In this document: positions 21,351 through 30,371 of the stretch, piece after piece
Numbering within the stretch: position 1 is the stretch's first letter
How the letters are laid out: every line of letters begins with the position of its first letter
Assembly: GCA_030848705.1 (NCBI GenBank)
Contig: CM061241.1
Coordinates: 82,884,178-82,948,177 of the forward strand
DNA length: 64,000 bases
Direction: 5' to 3'
Source: Heracleum sosnowskyi
Lineage: Eukaryota; Streptophyta; Magnoliopsida; Apiales; Apiaceae
The notes under the pieces: model-generated
What the model was told of the DNA's origin: nothing
What the model saw: only the letters and a program-made list of their open reading frames with translations
Database searches by the model: none
Translations under genes and position numbers: made by a program

Positions 21351-22833
21351 GTATGTATTAGCTATTTCACTTTGCAGAGTATCTAATTGTGTTATGTTTT
21401 TTTAAAGTTCCTTTTTTCCCTGCTATTTCAAATTAAGTTGTCTATGATTTGAATGCTTAATTTTCAATTACAGACACAATGCTTCTTTATGAATCTTGAG
21501 GAATCCCGTCAATTTCTCAGCTATTTCTAATTAACTAACACTGTAGATTTTGTTTCTTGGTAGTTCCAGAAATTTTCTGCACAATATGTTGACCTGATCT
21601 ATACTGTATATCGATTATTTGTAGTTTGTACAGAAGACGGGGGATTGGGGATATTTGACTCTATAATTTTAATATTTTACTTTTCTAACACAGTCACAAA
21701 TTACACAAGATGCAACTAAGTTCAAGAGAGAGCATTAATTAAAACAATAAGCACCTTAGATGTGTTGATGAGACTAAATATTCCTGCAATATCTCAATGA
21801 TATTATTCAGAATCTACTGATTTTAGCATAATTGTCGAGCGTCAGTACCGAATGTTACTATTACTGTGGGTAAACTTCAGGACTTGTAATTCAGAAAAGA
21901 GTATTTTATATGCAATTTATCGTATTAGAAGTTAGAAGTGTATCTTGATGGTACCTCCTGACTGCTGAATTCCTACAGCGACTTTTTCTAATGAAGATAA
22001 AAATATATAAAAATGATTGCAAGTTTTTTCTTTTTGTGTTGTTTTGCTTTGTACTCCTAAGTTTATGTTTTAGGAGCCTTCATGCCTGAAGTTTTTTACT
22101 AGTTAACCTCTTCTCATTGCAGGTTCTTGGAAATCATGACTCATGTATATTCAAGAGATGCATGGCGATGTGTGTGACATATGCTTCAACATTTGATTTT
22201 AGCTCAGAATGTACTCAAATGGGAGAGTGTTCCATGTCTTAGCTAGCTCTTTAACCTTAAACTTCTAACGTGAACTCACCTCCAGTCCAAGAGAGGTAAT
22301 TCTAACGTGTACTTTGTAATGCTAATTTATTACGGCAAATCTTTTATGACCTACTTTTGTGTTATGTGTATATAAGGCTTACATGGTCTCTGAGTGCAAT
22401 TAAAAATATCAGTGCAGTATAAGAAAAAACAACTATTTTTTGGAATTAAAGTGATGTATAAAAGCAAAAGTAACATCAGTTTTTCAAAATGAAATCAATG
22501 TCAAATGTTTATTATGACAACAGACATTTACAAAGAAATCGATGTCAAATGTAGGTTCGAACAACGGATATTTAGAAAGAAACTGATGTCAAAAGATTGT
22601 TTAAACATCGCTGAGAAACCGATGTCTAAAAGGGGGACTTTTAACATCACCGACAAAGACATCGGTCGAAAAAGTGAAAGACATCGGCCATAAACTGATG
22701 TCTATTAGAGTTTTTCTAGTAGTGCCTCTTCCTTCACCGTGGCTGCTGTGCTGCTACCCTGCTGAAAAATTAACCCCCACCTTCTTGGAAACCATCTGTT
22801 ATGCCTCCAAAGATCGTAAGCTCTGATACCAAG

Positions 22834-23164
22834 TGTAGAAAAAGAAGAAATATTTGAACAAGAATATGTACAAACTGAAAATACTTTAAGGACTACATTG
22901 TGTTGTTTGTTTTGTTTATTCACTAATGAAAATTTACATCCAAATAAATAGACTAATAACACGTAAGGTGGTAGCAACAAAATAGGTGTCACTCCTATTT
23001 AACTCCACTTCTCACGTATTGCATGACCTCCTAATAAAACTCAACTAACTTTGACCTAGTCTAGGTGATCACTCTTTCAAACTAAATACAGTTAACTAAA
23101 TTTATTTAAAACAAAACAAACAGAACAAATATTTAAACAATAAGTTTAAGATTAAATTCCAACA
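22834..23164 (-). repeat. TRIM-like element 5' LTR
   Basis: Right LTR. Its outer 13 bases complete the MMP-A frame: they supply the V-G-I codons, most of the Asp codon and a TAA (23152-23154). The primer-binding site adjoins it on the left (22820-22831). Confidence 0.92.
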
Positions 23165-24093
23165 TCTTTGATTCCTTGAACATCATCTCCATTCAAATCT
23201 TTGGTCATTCCGTCTGAAACTGAGGGATACATAATTGCACTTTCAACTGAGCTATGTTCGAGTCCTAAAAGGTGCCCTATTTCATGCAATGCAACTGTCT
23301 CCATGTCTATATGTCCAGCCATTGGCCCAATGGACCATAGCTCATCTGCATCAAGATGTAAACTTCCTCTTGTTGGGGGCGAAGCATGCCCCAAAACTCC
23401 GAAAGGCCCATCAAAAGGAAATCCATCACCATGATCACGGCTGTGAAAACCAATAGTGATGTCAGCTGTAGTATTGCATGATGCTGATGTGTTATTCTCC
23501 ATTCGAGTAAATGTAAAATGTGTAGCAGAAGCCCATTTGTCAAAAGCACGTGATATGGAGGTGGCAGCTTCTGCAGGAGTGTTGTTTTCAAAAACATAAG
23601 TAAGATTGGTTTTGTAGGCGGGCCATTTTGGTGAACCACTGAAGAATTTGTAATGGGAGACCGTATGATGATGGTGGTGGTGCGGTCTTTTCCTTGCTGC
23701 TCGCATACGGCTATGACTATTAATGATATCAGAGACGCCACATCGAGGCAACAACATGCTTGCCACAGTTTTACCATCCAGGATTCCGGTGGCCTTGAGG
23801 TGATAATTGAGTTGGTAGGTTCGAATTGCGGATTCAAGTGTATCGTAAAAAATATGGTCACTGTTATTGTTTTCGGATTCGAGGGTTTGGACATTTGAAT
23901 TATGAATGTTGGAGTTGATGTAACCAAATTTAGAGAGATATTGTTTGATCTGATTGATCCCTTGTAGTGTATCACCCTTTTGAGAACCTTGCAAATTCTT
24001 GAGAAACTGAAAAGGTGAAGCTGGATGTGCATCAGAAATTATTGCAAAGAGTAGTACGAATGAGAATAAATGTTGTAATAAACTAAGAGCCAT
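23152..24093 (-). CDS. MMP-A: matrix metalloproteinase with LTR-derived C-terminus
   Basis: Secreted zinc endopeptidase of the plant MMP family (peptidase family M10A), 313 residues. Signal peptide about 1-22; peptidoglycan-binding-like prodomain about 27-115; cysteine switch PRCGVSD with C118; a six-His linker near 138-143 preceded by the basic run RAARKR; then the catalytic domain. Zinc ligands are H270, H274 and H280 in HEIGHLLGLEH with catalytic E271, and the Met-turn methionine is in AIMYPS. It closely matches MMP-C. Its last seven residues were replaced by D-V-G-I and a stop from the LTR inserted at 23164. The catalytic core is complete, so the protein could work if made, but the promoter has also been displaced. 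Plant MMPs act at the cell surface or in the apoplast; no GPI signal is seen here. Confidence 0.93.
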   Translation of the reverse strand: MALSLLQHLFSFVLLFAIISDAHPASPFQFLKNLQGSQKGDTLQGINQIKQYLSKFGYINSNIHNSNVQTLESENNNSDHIFYDTLESAIRTYQLNYHLKATGILDGKTVASMLLPRCGVSDIINSHSRMRAARKRPHHHHHHTVSHYKFFSGSPKWPAYKTNLTYVFENNTPAEAATSISRAFDKWASATHFTFTRMENNTSASCNTTADITIGFHSRDHGDGFPFDGPFGVLGHASPPTRGSLHLDADELWSIGPMAGHIDMETVALHEIGHLLGLEHSSVESAIMYPSVSDGMTKDLNGDDVQGIKDVGI

Positions 24094-24187
24094 TTGATGA
24101 AATATTTGGACGATTAGATAGATGGATATATAAATATGTAGAAAGATTTAGGTTTGAGAGAGCTATGCAAATAGCTGCAAGTGTTTA

Positions 24188-24410
24188 TGTTAGTTTATGT
24201 GAAAGAAAGAGATTTGTGAAAGAAAGAGATGAATTTCATTCATTGAAAAGTTACTTACAAGTGAAGCAAGATAGATGTTATATACAAGTTTTCAAGTCTA
24301 ACTAATCTATAACTAACTATTGGCGGGAAAAACTTGAACTAACTAATTCTGTTACTTTATGTACAAAGCTAAAAGATTAATTAATATCTTGTGATTGTAT
24401 ATCACCAATA
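24188..24410 (-). repeat. Copia-2 3' LTR, next to MMP-A
   Basis: It lies 95 bp upstream of the MMP-A start codon in the same orientation. It contains TATATAA on the minus strand near 24275-24285, a possible TATA box that could start transcription towards MMP-A. Confidence 0.92.
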
Positions 24411-27400
24411 CCCTCCCTCAAGATGGGAGATGGATGCTGTGGAAGAGTAGACAATCCCAGCTTGGAAAGAAGATCTTTGAAATGTGGAGAATGAATGATC
24501 TTGGTAAACACATCAGCAAGTTGACTAGTTGTAGGTAAATAAGTGAGTTGAAGTAGACCTTCAAGAACTTTATCACGGGTAAAATGGCAATCTATTTCGA
24601 TGTGCTTAGTCCGTTCATGAAAGACCGGATTCTTGGCTATATGGATTGCGGACTGGTTATCACAGTGAAGAGTAACTGGTTTTAAATTTTGCACCCCAAG
24701 TTCTGTCAACAACCTGACTGTCCAAGATACTTCTGCAGCTGCAGAAGCCATAGCCCTATACTCTGCCTCAGAAGAAGATCTAGACACTGTGCTTTGTTTT
24801 TTTGATTTCCAGGAGACAGGAGAATTGCCAAAGAGTAATATATACCCTGTCACAGACTTTCTTGAATTAGGACATGAAGCCCAGTCTGAGTCAGAAAAAG
24901 CCTGTAGAGTGAGGCTAGCAGAAGCATGAAGCTTGATCCCTTGACCAGCAGAATGTTTAACATACCTGAGTGTATGCAACAAAGCTTGATAATGAGGTAG
25001 TCGTGGCAAATACATGTACTGACTGAGCATTTGTACTGTAAAAGCCAAATCTGGACGTGTGTTGGTGAGATAATTCAGTTTACCTACTAAAGATCTGTAG
25101 AGTTCAGGATTTGAGTAAACTTCACCATCTGTGTCATTTAACTTTATGTTGAGAGGTAATGGAGTCATTGCATTCCTAGAAAGATCATCTGGAACCAACT
25201 GTAGCAATTCCTTGGTGAACTTTCCTTGACTGAGAACTATGCCAGTGTCCAGATAGGAGATTTCTAGCCCCAGAAAATAATTGAGGAGGCCCAAGTCCTT
25301 GATACTAAATTTAACATCCAGGTGATGTTTAAGGGCTTCAATTTTGGACAAGTTGCTGCCTGTGACTATAATATCATCAACATATACGGCTACTATGGTA
25401 ATATCTTGTGCATCTTTATGAAGAAATAGACTGTAATCATTCTTACTTTGATAAAAACCTTGATTAAGCAACTCAGTCATCAATTTCTCATGCCAATTTC
25501 TGGAAGCCTGCTTAAGACCATAGATTGATTTTTGTAGCCTGCATACCTGGTTAGGTAAATGATCAATACCTTCTGGTACCCTCATATACACTTCCTCATG
25601 AAGATCCCCATGGAGGAAGGCATTATTAACATCCAATTGGTAGAGTTTCCAGTGTCTTGAAGCAGCTAAAGCAATAATGCATCTGATTGTACTCATCTTA
25701 ACTACTGGAGAGAAAGTCTCCTCATAGTCTATCCCAAACTTCTGAGTAAACCCTTTTGCAACTAAACGTGTCTTGCACCTTTCTAATGTGCCATCAGATT
25801 TAAGTTTCACCTTGTAGACCCATTTGCAGCCAATAGGCTTCTTACCATGAGGAAGATCAACTAAAGTCCAGGTGTTGTTACTCTCTAAAGCTTTTATTTC
25901 TTTCTGCATGGCCTCTATCCATAAAGGATGAGAAGAAGCTTCTAAGTAAGTACGAGGTTCAGATATTTCAGAACATTTACTGAGAAAAGAGTGATGTACA
26001 AGTGGAAGTTTATCACTAGAAACTAAGTTACACCAGTGATGTGATGTAGAAGAAGAAGGATTGTGTGAAAAATTACAATGAAAATCTTTAAGATAAGAAG
26101 GCTGATTTCTCACCCTTCCTGAATGTCTAACAGGAAGATGAGAACTAATATCTGTAACTGTTGTGGAGGGAGTATCATGAACAATATCAGAAGTAGTTGA
26201 AGGACTATGTTCAAAAGAAACTGGTTGAGTGAGAGGTGAAGGCTCAATGTAGTCAGAATTAGGTGCTGTCATGACAGGTAAAAAAGTTGATTGACTGGGA
26301 ACCATTTGTGGGATACTAGAAAGATGAAAGGGAAAATGCATTTCATAAAAGATTACATCTCTGGAAATGACAACCTTATCAGTGCTAAGATCTAAAACTT
26401 TATAGCCTTTAGTATGAGGTGGATAGCCTAAGAAAACACAAGGAGTAGATCTTTGGTCAAACTTGGTTCTCTGAACTTTACTAGTAGCAATATAGCACAA
26501 ACAACCAAAACATCTCAAATGTGCCAAAAAGGATTCAGAATTTCTAAGTTTAAAATAAGGAGTACATAGATTGATACTCTTGAGTGGCATCCTATTGATA
26601 AGATAAGTTGCACAAAGAACACAATCTCCCCAAAACCTTGCTGGAACTCTAGACTGAATATACAAGGACCTAGCTGTTTCCAAAAGATGTCTGTGCTTTC
26701 TTTCCACAACACCATTTTGTTGTGGAGAATAAGCACAGGTAGTCTGACTGACAATTCCCTTAGACAAATAGAACAGTTTTAATCTACCAGCAACTAATTC
26801 TGGAGCATTATCAGATCTTACACACTGAACAGAAGAATGAAACTGAACTGTAGCATAATTGATAAAGTTTTCCATGACTTCAGCAACATCAGATTTTTGT
26901 TTCAACAAATGTACCCATGTAAAACGACTAAAATCATCAACAATTGTTAAAAACTGATTACAACCAGACTGGGTTTTGACTTTGTAAGGCCCCCAAACAT
27001 CAATATGAAGTAATTGAAAAATACCTGTAGTTTTGATACTACTAGTAGGAAACATAGATCTAGTTTGTTTTGCCAAAGGACAAACTTGACAAATGTGAGT
27101 ATCAACAAAAGACTGAATGTTATGAGAAGGAAAAAGTAGTTTAATTTGAGAGATTGGTAAGTGGCCTAGCCTCATGTGCCAGAGCCGAGCTGGAGTAAGA
27201 GTGGTGTGATAATCTTGATTATGTGAAGAAGACAACCCAAGTTTCTGCATCTTTGTCTCTTCAACACTATACAAGCCATTTCTCAAACTACCAAGAAGAA
27301 TCTGTGGACCTTTCAGAGAATGGTCCTGAAGAAAGCATTGGTCATTAGTAAAGATCAAATGAGAATTTAGATCTTTACACAGTTTATGAGCAGAAATTAA

Positions 27401-27673
27401 CTTGAACTGAAAAGCAGGGACATGAAGAACATTGAATAAAGTTATCCCATTAGAAAGAATAACAGTGCCAACATGTAAGACTTGAATCTTAGATCCATCA
27501 GGAATTGTTATTGAATTATCAGTGTCAGAGGCAGGTATATATGTATCAAAATCAGTTAATGTAGGACAGATATGATCAGTTGCCCCACTGTCAATGATCC
27601 AATTAGAAAATGAATAGGAAAGAAGACAAGCTTTACCTGACAACAAAGCAGTATGATCACAATTGCTAACCAT
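24377..27673 (-). CDS. Copia-2 pol: protease, integrase, reverse transcriptase, RNase H (1098 residues)
   Basis: Open throughout. Domains in order: aspartic protease (IIDSGATDHI near residue 26-35); integrase with the LWHMRLGH zinc region, HIDVWGP, RSDNAPE and NGVVERKH for the DDE triad; reverse transcriptase with YVDDIIVTG; RNase H with SDSDWA and the SSSEAEYRA motif. The start chosen is an ATG overlapping the end of gag in another frame; in the ancestral element pol was probably fused to gag. The family is distinct from Copia-1, with separate LTRs and different wording in every domain. Confidence 0.93.
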   Translation of the reverse strand: MVSNCDHTALLSGKACLLSYSFSNWIIDSGATDHICPTLTDFDTYIPASDTDNSITIPDGSKIQVLHVGTVILSNGITLFNVLHVPAFQFKLISAHKLCKDLNSHLIFTNDQCFLQDHSLKGPQILLGSLRNGLYSVEETKMQKLGLSSSHNQDYHTTLTPARLWHMRLGHLPISQIKLLFPSHNIQSFVDTHICQVCPLAKQTRSMFPTSSIKTTGIFQLLHIDVWGPYKVKTQSGCNQFLTIVDDFSRFTWVHLLKQKSDVAEVMENFINYATVQFHSSVQCVRSDNAPELVAGRLKLFYLSKGIVSQTTCAYSPQQNGVVERKHRHLLETARSLYIQSRVPARFWGDCVLCATYLINRMPLKSINLCTPYFKLRNSESFLAHLRCFGCLCYIATSKVQRTKFDQRSTPCVFLGYPPHTKGYKVLDLSTDKVVISRDVIFYEMHFPFHLSSIPQMVPSQSTFLPVMTAPNSDYIEPSPLTQPVSFEHSPSTTSDIVHDTPSTTVTDISSHLPVRHSGRVRNQPSYLKDFHCNFSHNPSSSTSHHWCNLVSSDKLPLVHHSFLSKCSEISEPRTYLEASSHPLWIEAMQKEIKALESNNTWTLVDLPHGKKPIGCKWVYKVKLKSDGTLERCKTRLVAKGFTQKFGIDYEETFSPVVKMSTIRCIIALAASRHWKLYQLDVNNAFLHGDLHEEVYMRVPEGIDHLPNQVCRLQKSIYGLKQASRNWHEKLMTELLNQGFYQSKNDYSLFLHKDAQDITIVAVYVDDIIVTGSNLSKIEALKHHLDVKFSIKDLGLLNYFLGLEISYLDTGIVLSQGKFTKELLQLVPDDLSRNAMTPLPLNIKLNDTDGEVYSNPELYRSLVGKLNYLTNTRPDLAFTVQMLSQYMYLPRLPHYQALLHTLRYVKHSAGQGIKLHASASLTLQAFSDSDWASCPNSRKSVTGYILLFGNSPVSWKSKKQSTVSRSSSEAEYRAMASAAAEVSWTVRLLTELGVQNLKPVTLHCDNQSAIHIAKNPVFHERTKHIEIDCHFTRDKVLEGLLQLTYLPTTSQLADVFTKIIHSPHFKDLLSKLGLSTLPQHPSPILREGIGDIQSQDIN

Positions 27674-28787
27674 TAAGATTTTGTTTTTGAAGCAGATCCA
27701 TCAATTGTTTGTATTGATCCACAGAAATTCCATTGATTTCAGAGGGATTAGTTGAAAAACTTTCAGGAGTATTCTGCTCTGAGAAGTCAGAAGTAGCATG
27801 TTGTGTAAAAGCAACAATTCTCTTATCTTTGTTCTCTTTGAAGTTGGGTGGATACCCATGAATTTTGAAGCACCTGTCAATGCTATGACCAGGAACTTTG
27901 CAATGCGTACAATAATAATGAGAGCCAGGCTTGTTTCCCATTTTCTTGACATCAGAAATGAAGTTCTGTCTAGGAGTAGAAGAATTAGAGAACTTTCCCT
28001 GAGAACTTCCCTGAGAAGAACCAGAATAATGTATGTAACCATTTCCATTATTCTTGTTGAAAGCAAATGCAAGTGATTCAGCACCAGTAGACGATTGAGA
28101 CATTTATTTATGTATTTCTTCTTGAGCAAACAACCTGTAGGCCTGAGAAACATTTGGCAAGGGTTGCATTATTAGCAAATTGGTTCTGATAGAAGCAAAA
28201 GTATCATTCACCTTCATCATGAACTGAAGTAGCTTCTGCATTTGTTCCCTCTGTTGAATTCTTTGAGTCAGATCACAAGTGCACTTGTTGCAAGTGCAAT
28301 GAGGTAGAGGATTTGCATCTGAAATACCATCCCAGAGAGTCTTCATTTGTGTATAAAATTCAGAAATGCTTTGAGAGCCCTGTGAAACTTCTGACATCCT
28401 TTGCTCCAATGAATATACTTGAGTCATGAACGCATAACCAAAACGATCTTCCAAATCAGACTAGATTTCTTGAGCAGTAGGAAGAAACAAGACACTTTTG
28501 GCAATTGTTTCTTTCAGATTAAAAATCAGCCAGGAAATAACCAAGTCATTACATCGAGACCAAGCTTTGTACTCAGGAGAAGTAGGCGCAGGAGTTACAA
28601 TAGTTCCATTCACAAAACCGAGCTTGTGCTTTGCAGATAGAGTTAACATCATAGACCTTTTCCAGTTGTTAAAACCATTTCCGTCAAACTTAACTGACAC
28701 AAGTTGAGTAGAAGAAGCATCTGATGGATGGATATAGTAGACGCTAGAAGAATCTTGATTGCTTTGTGAAATAACTGGCGTTGTCAT
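27666..28787 (-). pseudogene. Copia-2 gag, interrupted by two stops and a frameshift
   Basis: Three consecutive open stretches make one gag: 28461-28787, 28104-28454 and 27666-28103. The first stop (28461-28463) sits where AQEI-W-SDLEDRFG is expected, so TGG became TAG. The second (28104-28106) sits where IHK-Q-MSQ is expected, so CAA became TAA. Both are C-to-T type changes. The zinc knuckle is CTHCKVPGHSIDRC in the third stretch. The last stretch ends in TAG, overlapping the pol start in a different frame. Confidence 0.88.
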
Positions 28788-29213
28788 TTTGTATTTGGTT
28801 GCGAAAATTTATCAAACAGTTTATAGGCTAAAGATTGCAGACTATGTGAAAACAGAATTTGATGTGTTTACTATCCAAAACACAGAATCAAGACAATTGA
28901 CGAAGAACTAAGCAATACTTTCAGAAACAAACAAGATCAAAGTTCCGTATCACGATCAAGAAACAAAAAAAAAAGTTTCAGAGAAAAAATATAGAGACAA
29001 TCGCTAAAGAGTGTCAAGAAATGTCAGAATAATAATCTGAAAAACAAGATTCTTCAGATTGATTAGCACAGAAAACACCTGATATAAGCTGAAAAGAACA
29101 GAAAAGAACGATGAAGAAGACGATCTTTGGAAGAAGATGATCTTCTAGACTGTAACGAGAACGACGACGATTCAACGATGATGAACTACCAAGCTCCGTG
29201 AAACAAACTGTCT

Positions 29214-29226
29214 AGCTCTGATACCA
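29214..29226 (-). promoter_or_regulatory. Copia-2 primer-binding site
   Basis: TGGTATCAGAGCT on the minus strand directly abuts the 5' LTR; initiator methionine tRNA type. Confidence 0.9.
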
Positions 29227-29432
29227 TGTTAGTTTCTGTGAAAGAAAGAGATGAATTTCATTCATTGAAAAGTTACTTACAAGTGAAGCAAGATAGATGT
29301 TATATACAAGTTTTCAAGTCTAACTAATCTATAACTAATTATTGGCGGGAAAAACTTGAACTAACTAATTCTGTTACTTTATGTACAAAGCTAAAAGATT
29401 AATTAATATATTGTGATTCTATATCACCAATA
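29227..29432 (-). repeat. Copia-2 5' LTR
   Basis: Matches 24188-24410 except for the 17-bp indel and about four substitutions. Confidence 0.92.
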
Positions 29433-30371
29433 GTTTACTCTATTTATAGGAATCCTCTTTGGTTTAGGTGGACTCGGAGAGTTTCCTCCTGTTTTCCACG
29501 TCTGTGCGCGAGCCTTGCTTAATGGACAATTTTTACGACCAATGCTTGTAAAGCATATTTTTATGACTTACTCCCATGGACGGACGGGCGCATTGCTAAT
29601 TAATTGACTTCAACATGAAATGTCCTAGCTTGACGTTTTGCTCTTGCACGTCCATATAATATTTTTAACAACATATATACTAACTAGCTAGTGATGTATG
29701 AAATTTTTTAACCATTGCACGCAATATTTTGGCTAGTTGTGTAGCATGTGTATATAAAGAATTAGTGTTGTAAAAATAAGAAATTGAACTTTATTGGTTA
29801 ATTATATAATGTTTAATTTTTTATTTTTTTATGTATGTTAAGATATTACACAAGGTTGATCGTGTGACATTAATTTCATTGAGTACATAAATTTAACGTA
29901 CATACATAAACAGTACTACAAACTCACTATTATCATTTAGGAGCAATTAACTATCAAAAAACAATTCAGGAGAAATTAATTACTCACTTTTATACCGACT
30001 CATTTATTTTTTAACTATTACATTTTCTTATCTTGATTTTCATTAATTTAACAAAATATAATTAAAAAATGAATAAATAATTGCTTCAATGAATTTGTAG
30101 TGCTTTTGTATGCTAGGATTTACTCGATTCCTTTTGCTTGGAAAAAGAAGCGAGACAACCATGGGATCATTATGTCAAACATTTAGAAAAGACCAATGCC
30201 TGGATTCCAAAAAAAATTCTCAAATGATATCTAACATGACTAATTAACTGGTGAGTTCATATTAAAACATGCGGGATTTTATTCGTAAGTAATTGCTCAA
30301 TGAAAAGCAGACACATATTATTTGAAAACTTTTTTGAGAATCGATTTGACACATATATATATATATATATA
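29433..30371. other. MMP-A upstream region, then AT-rich sequence
   Basis: 29433-29660 aligns with the MMP-C promoter region 49930-50140 (shared ccacgtctgt, gcgagccttgcttaatggac, ttgacgttttgctc). Beyond it I see nothing recognisable up to the Helitron end at 30372. Confidence 0.7.
29441..29448 (-). promoter_or_regulatory. Displaced TATA box of MMP-A
   Basis: Minus strand TATAAATA. The aligned MMP-C upstream region has TATAAATT at 49932-49939, about 102 bp before its start codon. Here Copia-2 entered only eight bases from the box on its downstream side, so the box is now some 5.3 kb from the MMP-A start codon. Confidence 0.75.

Larger units (their letters stand above)
19572..22724. mobile_element. 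CACTA transposon with captured eIF3j-like exons (Pack-CACTA)
   Basis: The element starts cactactagaaaaact and ends with its inverted copy. The terminal inverted repeat is 28 bp with two mismatches. The 3-bp duplication CCT flanks it (19569-19571 and 22725-22727), as expected for CACTA. Subterminal words (acatcg, gacatcggt, catcggt) are repeated at both ends. No transposase is present, so it is non-autonomous. The interior has a (CT)n leader and the first coding exons of an eIF3j-like gene. It is inserted inside the TRIM-like element, which is itself inside MMP-A. Confidence 0.93.
18812..23164 (-). mobile_element. Short non-autonomous LTR retrotransposon (TRIM-like), split by a CACTA element
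   Basis: LTRs of about 330 bp (18812-19140 and 22834-23164) differ at only a few positions and are flanked by the duplication TCTTT (18807-18811 and 23165-23169). On the minus strand, TGGTATCAGAGC (initiator Met tRNA site) follows the right LTR and a GGGGGTGAT purine tract precedes the left one. LTR ends are canonical TG...CA. Without the inserted CACTA element, the internal region is only about 540 bp and has no gag or pol, so it depends on another element. It inserted into the last codons of MMP-A. Confidence 0.93.
24188..29432 (-). mobile_element. Ty1/copia retrotransposon Copia-2, inserted in the MMP-A promoter
   Basis: LTRs of 223 bp (24188-24410) and 206 bp (29227-29432) differ by about four substitutions and one 17-bp duplication (gaaagaaagagatttgt). 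The duplication GTTTA flanks the element (24183-24187 and 29433-29437). The primer-binding site TGGTATCAGAGC is next to the right LTR, and a GAGGGAGGG purine tract adjoins the left one. In element orientation the LTR starts TATTGG and ends AACA, a non-canonical TA...CA pair. Gag carries two stops and is out of frame with pol, so this copy is defective although fairly young. Confidence 0.95.

Noticed and set aside
23201..24032. Open frames on the plus strand and in another minus frame over MMP-A, repeated at 48893-49784 over MMP-C
   Set aside because: They overlap the conserved MMP coding sequence in other frames and have no independent support.
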